From: Hyphomonas sp. L-53-1-40
Lineage (GTDB): Bacteria > Pseudomonadota > Alphaproteobacteria > Caulobacterales > Hyphomonadaceae
Direction of reading: 5' to 3'
Length of the DNA stretch: 64,000 nt
Assembly: GCF_000682775.1 (NCBI RefSeq)
Contig: NZ_AWFI01000021.1
Coordinates: forward strand, 1 to 64,000
Made by a program: the position numbers and the translations under genes. Below, one piece after another: positions 31,634 through 40,924 of the stretch. Numbering within the stretch: the stretch's first letter is position 1; every line of letters begins with the position of its first letter. Below the pieces are notes generated by a model, which was given only the letters and a program-made list of their open reading frames with translations, did no database searches and was not told the origin of the DNA.

Positions 31634-33205
31634 CTATTCGGCGGGCGCAGCCACAAGACCGGAAGCGCGACCCATGACGTGGAAGATCTCATTCTGCTCC
31701 ATCACGCCGGAGACGAGTTCCGATCCGGGTCCGGTCGCGAAGATGGCCACATCATCGCCCCCATGCGTTTCCGACGGCATGAAGACAAGCGAGGGTTGCT
31801 GGAAGTTCTTTTCGGTCGTGTCGATTTCGGAAAGGTCTTCGCGGGTGCAATCGGGTTCGCCGTCGACCAAATGACACGCGGTCATGCCGCTGGCATATGA
31901 AAGCGTCGTATAGGGTTTGCCGTCCTGTGCCTTCATCGGGGCGTTATCCAGCCCGCTGACGACCTTGCCGAGGATCGGGTTTCCGCGCTTGGGATAGCCG
32001 GAAATCGTCATCGTGTGTGAATGGTCCGCGGTCACGATGATCAGCGTCTCGTCCGCATCGGTCATTTCCAGCGCTGCGGCGAGGGCCTGGTCCAATTCAT
32101 CGGTTTCCGACAGGGCCCGGGCGGCACTGACGCCATGATGGCCATGGTCAATTCGGCCGCCTTCGACCAGTAGTACAAAACCGTCCTCATCCTGGGACAG
32201 GCGCGTGATAGCCGCCCTGGTCAGATCGACCAGGGACGGCTCGCCAGCTGGGTCTTCGTCCCGGTCTAGCGCGAATTTCATGTGCGAGCCTTCAAACAGG
32301 CCGAGTACTTTTGCATTCGAGGCGAAGTCGATGGCCTCGAAACCAGCCTTGTCGGTGACATAGACATGGTCGGCGGACTTTGCGGTCCATTCGGCGGTCA
32401 GGTCGCGACCATCCGTGCGGCTTCCGGTGCGATTGGCGTCCTCGGCATCTGACTGTTCGGTCGTTGTGAAGGGCGCGCGGCCTCCGGCCATTGCCACTTC
32501 AAATCCGTCGCCTTCCGACCACTCGATGAATTGGCGGGCAATATCCTTGCAGTCGCCTGCGTCTCCGCCTTTCAGATCGCTGTCAGCTTCCCAGTCGCGG
32601 CTGGGGGTCTTGGCGAAGGTGGACGCCGGGGTTGCATGGGTCAGGCGGGCGGTGGAAACGAGACCCGTGGCAAGGCCTGACCGCTCGGCCAGTTCGAAAA
32701 TTGACTCTGTCGTGCGCCCTTCGACGCTGGCGCAATTGCCGAAGCCGGCTTCCTTGAGGATGCCGAGCGTCCTTGAATTGACCTTGGCACCGGTCACCAT
32801 CGCAGTTGCGGTCGAGGCGGAGTCGGAAACCTGGTAGTCGTGACTGTAAGTCTTGGACAGGGCCATGTTCGGCAGCGTGTCCATGGCCAGCGTGTAGGAC
32901 TCACCGTCGAGTCCACGCTGTTGGCCAGCATAGATGCGGGCGGCGGTGATGGTCGGAATGCTCATGCCATCGCCAACGAAGAGGATGATGTTCTTCGTCG
33001 ATTTTACGCCGCGCTCCTGAATGCGTGTTTCTACGGCTTCAGCGGCAGATTGATAATAGGAATCACTTGCCTGGATGGGTGTCGTGCCTTCGCGTAGCGG
33101 CGCCGATGAAGCTTCGCTTTGTGCCACGGCGGTATCAGACGGCGCTGAACAGCCAGCAACAGCAAGGGCGGTGAGTGAAGCAAGGGATAGAGCGGTACGG
33201 CGCAT
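31634..33205 (-). CDS. Alkaline phosphatase, lipoprotein type
   Basis: A 523-residue PhoA-superfamily enzyme. The N-terminus MRRTALSLASLTALAVAGC is a lipoprotein signal (Cys19). Metal and catalytic motifs: LFVGDGMSIPTITAAR, VSDSASTATAMVTGAK containing the nucleophile Ser, GGRIDHGHHG, and IVTADHSHTMTISGYP. The last residues before the stop (GRASGLVAAPAE) complete the fold. It would release phosphate from monoesters at the outer membrane or periplasm. No Pho box is evident in the 66 bp upstream. Confidence 0.94.
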   Translation of the reverse strand: MRRTALSLASLTALAVAGCSAPSDTAVAQSEASSAPLREGTTPIQASDSYYQSAAEAVETRIQERGVKSTKNIILFVGDGMSIPTITAARIYAGQQRGLDGESYTLAMDTLPNMALSKTYSHDYQVSDSASTATAMVTGAKVNSRTLGILKEAGFGNCASVEGRTTESIFELAERSGLATGLVSTARLTHATPASTFAKTPSRDWEADSDLKGGDAGDCKDIARQFIEWSEGDGFEVAMAGGRAPFTTTEQSDAEDANRTGSRTDGRDLTAEWTAKSADHVYVTDKAGFEAIDFASNAKVLGLFEGSHMKFALDRDEDPAGEPSLVDLTRAAITRLSQDEDGFVLLVEGGRIDHGHHGVSAARALSETDELDQALAAALEMTDADETLIIVTADHSHTMTISGYPKRGNPILGKVVSGLDNAPMKAQDGKPYTTLSYASGMTACHLVDGEPDCTREDLSEIDTTEKNFQQPSLVFMPSETHGGDDVAIFATGPGSELVSGVMEQNEIFHVMGRASGLVAAPAE

Positions 33206-33243
33206 GAATAGTCTCCGGAATATCAGGGTCTGGGGCGGGCATA

Positions 33244-33277
33244 GACTGAGTTCGTGACACTATTGCTGCACTCAGTC
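33244..33277. repeat. Inverted repeat at end of EamA gene
   Basis: GACTGAGT (33244-33251) and ACTCAGTC (33270-33277) form a perfect 8-bp stem with an 18-nt loop, overlapping the EamA stop. No T-run follows on either strand, so a terminator role is only possible. Confidence 0.35.
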
Positions 33278-34174
33278 GATTGGATCCACCTTGTGGCCGC
33301 GCTGGGCCAGCCAGACCGCGACAAGAATGAGCATACCACCGCCTGCCTGCAGGGTTGTTAGGGGTTCCTGAAAGAGATGCCACGAAATGGCAGCAGCCAT
33401 GACAGGCTGGATCAGGATGATGACGCCAGCGATGGAGGTTGGCGTGCTGCCAAGCCCGGTGATGATCAGACCCTGACCCACGACGTGGATCACGATCCCG
33501 AGGAACAGGGGCACGGCGAAACCCGACAATTTCTCCGGCAGGAAGTTTTCACCAAAAGCCATGACCATGATGGCTCCGACAATCACTTCCACAAGTGTCA
33601 GCCAGAACAGGGTCTCCAGACCATTCAGTGTTCGTCGGGCGAGCTTCGAGCAAAGGAAATATCCCGAGACGCTGATCGCCGCGATAATCGCAATCCGATC
33701 CCCGACAAAACTGGCCCCCCCTTCGGCCGTACCGCCGAGTGACAGGGCCGATGCGCCGCCAATCGCCAGGATTACGGCGAAGAACCACATCGGCGCGGGG
33801 CGCTCCTTCAGAAACAGCCACGCCAGAAAGCCAACGCAGACGTTTCCGAGATTCACGATGAAGGTGGCATTGGACACGCTGGTCAGGGTGAGGGACCAGT
33901 GCCAGAAGCCAATGTCCACAGCAAAACAGATCCCGGCCAGAATGACATATATGTTCGGCTTGCGCGGGGCACGCCGCTCGACCAGCAGGACGAGCGCGGT
34001 CAGCACGGGTAGGGCAAATGTGTAGCGCCAGAACGCAATGGCCTGCGGGCCGAGGTCGTCGAGACCCAAGCGCAAGCCAATCGGCGCAAATCCGATGGCA
34101 ACCGCGCCGCCAACCAGCATAAGCACGCCGAGCCATTCCCGGCGTGCCGGCGCTGTCATTTCTGTTGATGTCAT
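33272..34174 (-). CDS. EamA family (DMT) transporter
   Basis: A 300-residue protein with about ten transmembrane helices in two EamA repeats; the first holds GPQAIAFWRYTFALPVLTAL and LTSVSNATFIVNLGNVCVGFLAWLFLKER, the second GLGSTPTSIAGVIILIQPVMAAAISWHLFQEPL. Such permeases export amino acids or metabolites; substrate unknown. Its ATG overlaps the gluQRS stop by one base (TAATG), so it is translated from the same message. Confidence 0.92.
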   Translation of the reverse strand: MTSTEMTAPARREWLGVLMLVGGAVAIGFAPIGLRLGLDDLGPQAIAFWRYTFALPVLTALVLLVERRAPRKPNIYVILAGICFAVDIGFWHWSLTLTSVSNATFIVNLGNVCVGFLAWLFLKERPAPMWFFAVILAIGGASALSLGGTAEGGASFVGDRIAIIAAISVSGYFLCSKLARRTLNGLETLFWLTLVEVIVGAIMVMAFGENFLPEKLSGFAVPLFLGIVIHVVGQGLIITGLGSTPTSIAGVIILIQPVMAAAISWHLFQEPLTTLQAGGGMLILVAVWLAQRGHKVDPID

Positions 34175-35025
34175 TAAAAGAGGCCCGTCATGGCGCGAAT
34201 GTCTTCAGGCGTCTTGCCGTCTTCACGCCATGCGCGCAATCCCCGGTCCCCTGCGCGCTTGGACAATTTCTTGCCATCTGCCCCCAAAACGAGCGGATGA
34301 AACGTATAAAGAGGCTGTGGCCAGTCCATCAGCGCCTGCAGCAGCACATGTACCGATGTCATCTCCCGGATGTCCTCGCCGCGTATGACATGCGTGATCC
34401 CCTGCAAGGCATCGTCGTGGCAGCAGGCGAGGTGATAGCTTGTTGGCGTATCCTTGCGCGCCAGCACCACGTCGCCAAAGGGTGCGGGGTCAGCTTTCAC
34501 CCTGTGCTGGCCGCACTTTGAGAAGACTGTATAGCTCAACGCATCATATTCAGGACCGAGTTGGGCGCGGGCAGCCGAGAGGGATAGCCGCCACGCATAG
34601 GCGTGTCCCCGGTCCAGCAGTTCCCGCTCCTTGTCCGCAGGGAGCGACTTGCCAGTGAAGCCGGCCGTATCGGGACTGGCCCCGGCAGGCAGCGCGGCGG
34701 CGATCTCTCGACGGGTCTTGAAGCATCGATAAACCAGCCCGCGCGCCTTCAGGGAGTTGAGCGCGGACTCATATTCAGCGAAGTGGTCGGACTGGCGTCG
34801 CACGGGGCCATCCCAGTCCAGTCCGAGCCATTCAAGATCGGCGAGAATGGAGGTTTCGTACTCTGGACGGCATCGAGTCTGGTCAATGTCTTCAATCCGC
34901 AACAGCACCTTTCCATTATGGGCGCGGGCAGTGTCCCAGACATGGAAAGCTGAGAGCGCGTGCCCGAGATGCAAATGCCCGGTGGGGGACGGTGCGAACC
35001 GCGTGACAAATTCCCCGGCACCCAT
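34174..35025 (-). CDS. gluQRS: Glutamyl-Q tRNA(Asp) synthetase
   Basis: A 283-residue truncated glutamyl-tRNA synthetase paralogue that attaches glutamate to queuosine in tRNA(Asp). VTRFAPSPTGHLHLGHALSAF carries the HIGH-type motif; DGKKLSKRAGD is the KMSKS-type motif. The anticodon-binding domain is absent, which defines the family. A zinc-site Cys set is partly visible (YRCFKTRR). GGGGGTCGC precedes the ATG at 35025; the frame to 35103 is not conserved. Confidence 0.94.
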   Translation of the reverse strand: MGAGEFVTRFAPSPTGHLHLGHALSAFHVWDTARAHNGKVLLRIEDIDQTRCRPEYETSILADLEWLGLDWDGPVRRQSDHFAEYESALNSLKARGLVYRCFKTRREIAAALPAGASPDTAGFTGKSLPADKERELLDRGHAYAWRLSLSAARAQLGPEYDALSYTVFSKCGQHRVKADPAPFGDVVLARKDTPTSYHLACCHDDALQGITHVIRGEDIREMTSVHVLLQALMDWPQPLYTFHPLVLGADGKKLSKRAGDRGLRAWREDGKTPEDIRAMTGLF

Positions 35026-35151
35026 GCGACCCCCTGAATCAGCTTGTCTCTCAGGCAATCTAACCATCCCCCGCACAGGCTGAACAGCGTTTAGCTGTTG
35101 CAAGCACAGGGCAGGAACCGTATCGCACAGACATACAGGAGGTCATCTCGA

Positions 35152-36219
35152 ATGCCTGTGGATACTTGGTTCACAACAGCCGAGCGCTGGTTCGAAACGA
35201 ATGTGGTGGATGCGACAGAGCTCGCCACGTTTGGATTCGTGATGCTGTGTGTCCTGCTCGTTGCACTGGTCGTCCTGATGTTCAGCCTGCTGGGTTCGCT
35301 GTTGAAGACTTTGCGCAATGCGTCCGGGGCCCGGGCTGCGCGCAATGACAAGTCGCCCGGATACCGCGTGCTTGTCGCCCGCCCGGCTGGCAAAGGCGCG
35401 GGTCGCGCATGGAAATGGCTGCTCTCGGCGCTCAATTCCCACCTCTCCGAATTTAATTTCGGTGCGCCCCTGAAAGTGTTCCGCACGGGCACTATTCACG
35501 GCGGCATCGAAACGCGCACGGTCCAGCGTGCCCGTCGGCGACTGGAAGTGGCAGATGCGGACATGCTGGTCTGGGCAGACAGGACCGGTCGGCGCGAAGA
35601 TGGCTTTGTCATTCACGGCCTAAGCCGCGGTGGTGGCCTGACAGCCACGGAAGCGAAGCTGTTCACGCTGCCAATGCCCGGAAAGATGATCGACCTTGAG
35701 GGGCAGATGCCACGCGTGGCCGCTTACTTCCTTGCGCGGGAATTGCAGCCTGCGCTGGCCAATCCGCAATCCTTCCGGCCCGAAAAGATAAAGATCCTGT
35801 CTAATGCGCTGGCTGAAATCCTTGAGGACTCGCCTACGCTTCCGGTCGCTCTGCGCAGCCGTATCGAAGCCGATTTTTGCGCGTCTCTGGTGCACGTTGC
35901 CGAACAGTCTGGAGATATGGATGCGCTCGACCACGTGATCACGCTTCGGAGAATCCATCTCCAGGATATCAAGAGTGATGGCGACACATCGCAGGCCGTT
36001 CAGGCGCACATGGATCTCGGCCGGGCCCTGCTGGCGCGCGCGACAAACCAGTTCGATCGCAAGACCGTCGAGGAGGCGATCAGTCATCTCACCAAAGTGA
36101 TTGAGGCCTTGCAGGCGGACCCGACCATAAAGCGCGCCCAAGCCGCTTCTGACGCCATGTACAAGGCGCAGAACCTGCTTGAGACACGCAAGAGGTTTGC
36201 CGTGAATTTCGGCGGCTAG
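35152..36219 (+). CDS. Uncharacterised membrane-anchored helical protein
   Basis: A 355-residue protein with one transmembrane helix at about 26-48 (FVMLCVLLVALVVLMFSLLGSL) and a mostly helical C-terminal half (about 200-350), where HMDLGRALLARATNQFD and AISHLTKVIEALQADPT look TPR-like. The central part contains VLVARPAGKGAGRAWKWLL and MLVWADRTGRREDGFVIHGL. AGGAGG at 35137-35142 fixes the ATG at 35152. I do not recognise the family; TPR-like alphaproteobacterial proteins with a similar N-terminus exist. Confidence 0.72.
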   Translation: MPVDTWFTTAERWFETNVVDATELATFGFVMLCVLLVALVVLMFSLLGSLLKTLRNASGARAARNDKSPGYRVLVARPAGKGAGRAWKWLLSALNSHLSEFNFGAPLKVFRTGTIHGGIETRTVQRARRRLEVADADMLVWADRTGRREDGFVIHGLSRGGGLTATEAKLFTLPMPGKMIDLEGQMPRVAAYFLARELQPALANPQSFRPEKIKILSNALAEILEDSPTLPVALRSRIEADFCASLVHVAEQSGDMDALDHVITLRRIHLQDIKSDGDTSQAVQAHMDLGRALLARATNQFDRKTVEEAISHLTKVIEALQADPTIKRAQAASDAMYKAQNLLETRKRFAVNFGG

Positions 36220-36234
36220 CGCTAAGTTTCGCGG

Positions 36235-36891
36235 TCAGGTCGACGCACCCAAGCCGATTGGGCAGGACACGCCCGTGCCTCCAATCCCGCAATACCCGTT
36301 CGGGTTTTTCGCAAGGTATTGCTGATGGTATTCCTCGGCGAGATAAACCTTGTCCAATGGCGCAAGCTCCGTTGTGATCTGGCTGGCATGGCCGCTCTGG
36401 GCAAGCGACTTCTCATATACTGCGATCATCTCACGCGCCGTTTCGGCTTGTGCCTCGGATGTCGTATAAATTGCCGAGCGGTATTGCGTGCCGATGTCAT
36501 TTCCCTGACGCATGCCCTGGGTCGGGTCATGACTTTCGAGGAACAGTTTCACGAGTGCGGCGAAGGTCACTTCGGCAGGGTTGAAAACCACTTCAACGAT
36601 TTCCGTGTGCCCGGTCCCGCCTGAGCAGACTTCTTCATAGGTCGGGTTCGGGGTCGATCCGCCAGCATAACCAACACGGGTCAGCCACACGCCAGCCTGT
36701 TGCCAGAATATGCGCTCAGCGCCCCAGAAGCAGCCGAGGGCGAACACGGCCGTTTCATATCCCGCCGGAACAGGGGCCTGCAGGTCGCGGTCGAATACAT
36801 AATGCGTGGTGGCGGTCGGGATCGGATTGGGGCGGCCGGGCAGGGCGCTCTCGGCATCCGGGATGGTCAGTTTTTTCTTCGAGAACAACAT
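36235..36891 (-). CDS. msrA: Peptide methionine sulfoxide reductase MsrA
   Basis: A 218-residue MsrA that repairs methionine-S-sulfoxide. The catalytic motif is [13 protein letters not shown] (Cys54); [30 protein letters not shown] and [10 protein letters not shown] are standard; a resolving Cys lies in [14 protein letters not shown]. Start at [15 protein letters not shown] (ATG ending at 36891); the upstream frame runs into the tRNA-Ser gene and is not real. Confidence 0.95.
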   Translation of the reverse strand: MLFSKKKLTIPDAESALPGRPNPIPTATTHYVFDRDLQAPVPAGYETAVFALGCFWGAERIFWQQAGVWLTRVGYAGGSTPNPTYEEVCSGGTGHTEIVEVVFNPAEVTFAALVKLFLESHDPTQGMRQGNDIGTQYRSAIYTTSEAQAETAREMIAVYEKSLAQSGHASQITTELAPLDKVYLAEEYHQQYLAKNPNGYCGIGGTGVSCPIGLGAST

Positions 36892-36998
36892 GAGGGGTCT
36901 CCCTTTATGTGTCTCATATGGGTTTGTCTGCCGGGAACGGCAATCACAGTCTTGCGATCTTGCAGGCCTTCGGTTATTGGCTCCCCTCTGCTGAGTAC

Positions 36999-37088
36999 GG
37001 TGAGGTGGCCGAGTGGTCGAAGGCGCACGCCTGGAAAGTGTGTAGGCTAGCAATAGTCTCCAGGGTTCGAATCCCTGTCTCACCGCCA
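36999..37088 (+). tRNA. tRNA-Ser(GGA)
   Basis: GGTGAGGTGGCCGAGTGG starts a class II tRNA: acceptor stem GGTGAG pairs with CTCACC, the D-loop reads TGGCCGAGTGG, the anticodon loop CCTGGAAAG has anticodon GGA at 37033-37035, a long variable arm follows (TAGGCTAGCAATAGTCTCC), and the T-arm is GGGTTCGAATCCC. The discriminator is G and CCA is encoded (37086-37088). GGA reads UCC and UCU codons. Confidence 0.96.
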
Positions 37089-37114
37089 GCAAACTTCTGC
37101 ATCACAAGACTTTT

Positions 37115-37138
37115 TTCACGGCAAGGCGTTGCCGTGAA
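37115..37138. repeat. Perfect 10-bp inverted repeat after tRNA-Ser
   Basis: TTCACGGCAA (37115-37124) and TTGCCGTGAA (37129-37138) around GGCG, 27 bp past the tRNA. A T-run (37111-37116) precedes rather than follows the stem, so on the plus strand it is not a standard intrinsic terminator. It may still end the tRNA transcript or act on DNA. Confidence 0.55.
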
Positions 37139-37202
37139 GCTGTGAATGGTGCTGCAGCCCGCGCACGTGGCGCGAGCCGCAAAACAGGATATATTTCTTG
37201 GA

Positions 37203-37706
37203 TTAGTTCGGCTTTGCGGGCGCAGGATCTTTCCGGGTGTCCGGTTGAGTGTGAGGTGCGTCGCCCTGTTTTTTCGATTGCGGTTGTTGTTTTTGAGTTG
37301 GCGGCGCAGCAGCGTTCTTTGACGCAACAGGCTGGGCCTTCGGCGTGGCTGGCGCGGCGACCTTGGCCGCGTGTTTCGGGCTTGGGGAAGTTGGCTTGGA
37401 GTCCTGAAGCAATGGCGTATAGATCCATTGTTCAGGCTTGTTCGGTGCAGAAATGCGTGCCCAGTCGCCCTGTACCAGATAAATGCTCACTTCGGCGCCA
37501 AGGTTCAGGACCGTCAGGACTGAGTTGTGCGTGCCCGGCCCACCGCGCACATTCACAGCGCTAGCCTTTACATAGCGGATGCCATGATGGTCGGCAGCGC
37601 TTTGCGGATTTTCGCGCGGGGCCTGGGCAGAAGCGATCGGCCCGAATGCGGCTGCGCTGGATACGAGGCCGATAGCGAGGAGGGTTTTCAACTTTCTATT
37701 CAGCAT
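37203..37706 (-). CDS. SH3 domain-containing secreted protein
   Basis: A 167-residue protein with a signal peptide ([29 protein letters not shown]) and one bacterial SH3 domain at about 43-102 ([32 protein letters not shown]...[20 protein letters not shown]). The last 65 residues are a disordered tail rich in Pro, Lys, Ala and Gln. SH3b proteins bind peptidoglycan or proteins in the periplasm. Confidence 0.87.
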   Translation of the reverse strand: MLNRKLKTLLAIGLVSSAAAFGPIASAQAPRENPQSAADHHGIRYVKASAVNVRGGPGTHNSVLTVLNLGAEVSIYLVQGDWARISAPNKPEQWIYTPLLQDSKPTSPSPKHAAKVAAPATPKAQPVASKNAAAPPTQKQQPQSKKQGDAPHTQPDTRKDPAPAKPN

Positions 37707-37977
37707 GGGATGAGTCCTGATCCTGAGAATGCGTGGTTCACCATGACTAGGCGATCCCTATGCCGAGGGTTTGTCAGCTCCCCGGGAAATGGTGTCGGTG
37801 TGCAACATCGGTGTCCGCGAATTGGCGCCTCTGTGGCGACACCAAGGCGCGTGTTGACGATCTGGCAATGTCTGACTGGAAACTCTGCAAATGCTTTATG
37901 GATTTTGAGCGAATGTTAACTAATTGTCGCAATTCTTGACGCTGAACCTCTAACCGTCCCTGCCAAGGATTAACGCC

Positions 37978-38496
37978 ATGCTGATACGCGCAGCTGCCAC
38001 TCTTGCCGGAACCCTCCTCATCGGACTTCCGGCGCTCGCCCAGGAACTCATCGTCGAGCAACAGGTCGAACGTGTGATCGTCATCGAAGACGAAGAAGGC
38101 GGATTGGAAATGGAGCTGCTGCCTGCTGAGGAAGTGAAGCCGGGCGAGCAGTTGTTTTATTCCGTGACATATTCAAATCCAGGCGAAGCCCCGGCAAGGG
38201 ACGCTGTTCTGACCTTGCCTGTGCCCGCAGATGTGAGCCTGCTCGAAGATTCAGCCATGGCCGAATATGATCAGGCCTCTGTTGATTTCTCCATGGACGG
38301 CGGGGCGACATACGTGCCGCGTGAAAAACTGATCGCGGAATCCAGTCTCGATGAGATCCAGCCGGTGAGTGTGTCCATGCCGGAAGAGATCACGCATATG
38401 CGCTGGACCTTCAATCGAGAGATTGGTCCGAAAGATTCAGGCAAGATTTTCTTTGCGGCGGTCCTCAAGGAAAATACGCGTCCCGTCAGCCCTTGA
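37978..38496 (+). CDS. Secreted DUF11-like repeat protein
   Basis: A 172-residue exported protein: signal peptide MLIRAAATLAGTLLIGLPALAQ, then an acidic stretch (VIEDEEGGLEMELLPAEEV) and a DUF11-like immunoglobulin-type fold: VKPGEQLFYSVTYSNPGEAPARDAVLTLPVPADVSLL, ending MRWTFNREIGPKDSGKIFFAAVL. Probably periplasmic or surface located. The roughly 270 bp before it (37707-37977) show no gene; the stretch just upstream of the ATG (GTTAACTAATTGTCG) is AT-rich and probably holds its promoter. Confidence 0.82.
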   Translation: MLIRAAATLAGTLLIGLPALAQELIVEQQVERVIVIEDEEGGLEMELLPAEEVKPGEQLFYSVTYSNPGEAPARDAVLTLPVPADVSLLEDSAMAEYDQASVDFSMDGGATYVPREKLIAESSLDEIQPVSVSMPEEITHMRWTFNREIGPKDSGKIFFAAVLKENTRPVSP

Positions 38497-38534
38497 ATTG
38501 ACGGACACAAGGCCGTTAGCGTAACGCGTGCGGC

Positions 38535-39164
38535 ATGACACTCTTAAAAATCTGCGGCCTGACCGATCCCGACCTCGTGCGCTATACCGCGCAAGCGGGG
38601 GCAGACTGGATTGGGTTCGTGTTTGCCGAGGCCAGCCCGCGGCACGTAACGGAAGCAGCGGCGGCCAACCTTTTGATGCAGGTAGGGTCCGCCACGCCGG
38701 TGGCCTTGCTGGTTGACCCGGACGACGCGCAGATCGACCGGATCGTGGCGCTGGGGTTTCCGATATTGCAATTGCACGGTTCGGAATCCCCTGAGCGCGT
38801 CGCCGAAATCAAGGCACGGACGCGTCTGGAGATCTGGAAAGCCGTGGGAATTGCCGATTCAGACGATCTGAAGCGGGCTGAGGCCTACACGGCAGCCGAT
38901 CGGCTTCTGGTGGACGCGAAACCGCCTAAGGGCGCTGACCGGACAGGCGGGCACGGATTGGCATTTGACTGGAATTTACTGAAAGGCTGGCAGAGACCGG
39001 CACCCTGGATTCTTGCTGGGGGTCTGACACCGGACAATGTCTCCGATGCCGTGCGTCTGACCGGTGCGTCAGCAGTGGATGTCTCTTCAGGCGTAGAGCG
39101 TGTTCGCGGCCTGAAGGACCGGGCACTGGTAAAGACATTTATCGACGCCTCAAAAAATTCATAA
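38535..39164 (+). CDS. trpF: Phosphoribosylanthranilate isomerase
   Basis: A 209-residue TIM-barrel enzyme for step three of tryptophan synthesis. KICGLTDPDLVRYTAQAGADWIGFVF carries the catalytic Cys; LQLHGSES, LLVDAKPPKGADRTGGHGLAFDW and ILAGGLTPDNV followed by AVDVSSGVERVRGLKD complete the signature, with the catalytic Asp in LLVDAK. It starts the local trp cluster, but trpB is 537 bp away behind a separately regulated gene. Confidence 0.96.
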   Translation: MTLLKICGLTDPDLVRYTAQAGADWIGFVFAEASPRHVTEAAAANLLMQVGSATPVALLVDPDDAQIDRIVALGFPILQLHGSESPERVAEIKARTRLEIWKAVGIADSDDLKRAEAYTAADRLLVDAKPPKGADRTGGHGLAFDWNLLKGWQRPAPWILAGGLTPDNVSDAVRLTGASAVDVSSGVERVRGLKDRALVKTFIDASKNS

Positions 39165-39174
39165 CAAACTGATT

Positions 39175-39189
39175 GTTCCGTTTTTGTTC
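39175..39189 (+). promoter_or_regulatory. Candidate LexA (SOS) box
   Basis: GTTC-CGTTTTT-GTTC is an exact match to the alphaproteobacterial LexA operator GTTC-N7-GTTC. It lies 40 bp upstream of the ATG at 39230 and just before TAATAT (39195-39200), a good -10 hexamer, so bound LexA would block this promoter. A chance match of eight fixed bases in 64 kb is possible, but the promoter position is telling. Confidence 0.6.
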
Positions 39190-39229
39190 TGTGCTAATAT
39201 GGCTCCTATTGGCAATGGGAGGACGTGTC

Positions 39230-39613
39230 ATGTTTCCAGAAGAACTGACGAGTGTCGCTGGCAAGTTGGCGGAATGCTGCAATTCTGGCCGCGAGGCCGA
39301 AGCGCTGGACACACTGTACGCACAAGATTGTGTGTCGGTCGAAGCGCTTGCAATGGGCGATGCGGGCCGCGAAGCTCAGGGGCTCGACGCCATCAAGGGC
39401 AAGCACGACTGGTGGTATGGCGCGCACGATGTGCACAAGGTTAGTGCCGAGGGGCCGTTCCTGTTTGGGGATGACCAATTTTCTCTCGTCTTCGACATGG
39501 ATGTCACCAACAAGGAGTCCGGCGAGCGGATGCAAGCCAGGGAAGTTGGCGTGTACACGGTCAAGGACGGGAAGATCGTTCGAGAGGAATTTTTCTATTC
39601 CCCCATGGGCTGA
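39230..39613 (+). CDS. SnoaL/NTF2-like protein behind LexA box
   Basis: A 127-residue protein of the nuclear transport factor 2/SnoaL-like fold: helical N-terminus (LTSVAGKLAECCNSGREAEALDTLYAQDCVSVEA), then GLDAIKGKHDWWYGAHDVHKV and VGVYTVKDGKIVREEFFY, the usual closing strands. These are ligand-binding or small-molecule enzymes; role unknown. GGGAGG before the ATG at 39230 fixes the start; the frame upstream to 39173 overlaps the promoter. The SOS-type operator implies damage-inducible expression. Confidence 0.82.
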   Translation: MFPEELTSVAGKLAECCNSGREAEALDTLYAQDCVSVEALAMGDAGREAQGLDAIKGKHDWWYGAHDVHKVSAEGPFLFGDDQFSLVFDMDVTNKESGERMQAREVGVYTVKDGKIVREEFFYSPMG

Positions 39614-39701
39614 CGCGTCACGGGGCCGGGCGCATCGTCGCGCTTTCCTTGGCACGTCCTTCGGTCTAGATACGGGCCGGTAGTGCAAGGAAAGCAGAAC
39701 G

Positions 39702-40913
39702 ATGGATTTGCGGAACACATGGGACCAATGGCCAGATGCGAATGGCCGCTTTGGCGACTTTGGTGGGCGCTATGTCGCCGAGACATTGATGCCATTGATC
39801 CTCGAACTTGAGGCCGAATACCGCAAGGCCAAGGAAGATCCAGCTTTCAAGGCGGAAATGGACGATTTGTGGGCCCATTATGTCGGGCGTCCATCGCCGC
39901 TTTATTTTGCGGAACGGCTGACCGAGCATTTCGATGGCGCGAAAATCTATTTCAAGCGCGATGAGCTAAACCATACCGGCGCGCACAAGATCAATAATTG
40001 CCTCGGCCAGGTCCTGCTCGCCAGGCGTATGGGCAAGACCCGTATCATTGCTGAAACGGGCGCCGGCCAGCATGGCGTTGCCACCGCGACAATCTGCGCG
40101 CGCTTCGGACTGGATTGCGTTGTCTTCATGGGCGAGACGGATGTCGAGCGCCAGAAGCCGAACGTTTTCCGCATGAAACTGCTCGGCGCAGAGATCGTGC
40201 CGGTCTCTTCCGGCACAGGAACCCTGAAAGACGCAATGAATGAAGCGCTGCGTGACTGGGTCACCAATGTTGACGATACGTTTTATTGCATTGGTACGGC
40301 AGCCGGGCCTCATCCGTATCCAGAGCTTGTTCGAGATTTCCAGAGCATTATCGGCAAAGAGGCACGCGCCCAGATTCTTGAGCGGGAAGGGCGTCTGCCC
40401 GACGCGGTCATGGCTTGTATCGGCGGTGGTTCGAACGCGATTGGCCTGTTTCACCCTTTCCTTGAAGATGAGGGCGTTCGCCTGATCGGTGTCGAGGCTG
40501 CGGGGCACGGTATCGAGACGGGCGAGCACGCTGCCGCGCTGAATGGCGGCAAGCCAGGCATCTTGCATGGGAACAAGACCTATCTCCTTCAAACCGATGA
40601 CGGCCAGATCATCGATGCGCATTCGATCTCGGCGGGACTGGACTATCCGGGCATCGGGCCAGAACACGCTTTCCTGAGAGATTCCGGTCGCGCTGAATAC
40701 TTGTCGTGCACGGACAAGGAGGCGCTTGCAGCTTTCCAACTCTGCACGCGGCTTGAAGGCATTATTCCGGCGCTCGAGCCCTCCCACGCCATTGCGCGCG
40801 TAGGGGAGGTCGCTCAGGCACTCGGCAAGGATGGGCTGATGATCCTGAACATGTGTGGTCGCGGCGACAAGGACGTTTTCTCGGTCGCCAAGGCCCTCGG
40901 CGTCGATATGTAG
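39702..40913 (+). CDS. trpB: Tryptophan synthase beta chain
   Basis: A 403-residue PLP enzyme joining indole and serine. The PLP lysine is Lys96 in [10 protein letters not shown]; other motifs are [13 protein letters not shown], the phosphate-binding [13 protein letters not shown] and [11 protein letters not shown]. Full length. It lies 88 bp after the SnoaL-like gene and 11 bp before the VOC gene. Confidence 0.98.
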   Translation: MDLRNTWDQWPDANGRFGDFGGRYVAETLMPLILELEAEYRKAKEDPAFKAEMDDLWAHYVGRPSPLYFAERLTEHFDGAKIYFKRDELNHTGAHKINNCLGQVLLARRMGKTRIIAETGAGQHGVATATICARFGLDCVVFMGETDVERQKPNVFRMKLLGAEIVPVSSGTGTLKDAMNEALRDWVTNVDDTFYCIGTAAGPHPYPELVRDFQSIIGKEARAQILEREGRLPDAVMACIGGGSNAIGLFHPFLEDEGVRLIGVEAAGHGIETGEHAAALNGGKPGILHGNKTYLLQTDDGQIIDAHSISAGLDYPGIGPEHAFLRDSGRAEYLSCTDKEALAAFQLCTRLEGIIPALEPSHAIARVGEVAQALGKDGLMILNMCGRGDKDVFSVAKALGVDM

Positions 40914-40924
40914 GGAAGAGGCCG

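Noticed and set aside
36892-37092. msrA extended upstream to 37092
   Set aside because: The extension is read through the tRNA-Ser gene on the opposite strand; MsrA homology and a proper ATG are at 36891.
37115-37138. Intrinsic terminator of tRNA-Ser
   Set aside because: The stem is perfect but the T-run lies before it on the plus strand, so it is listed only as an inverted repeat.
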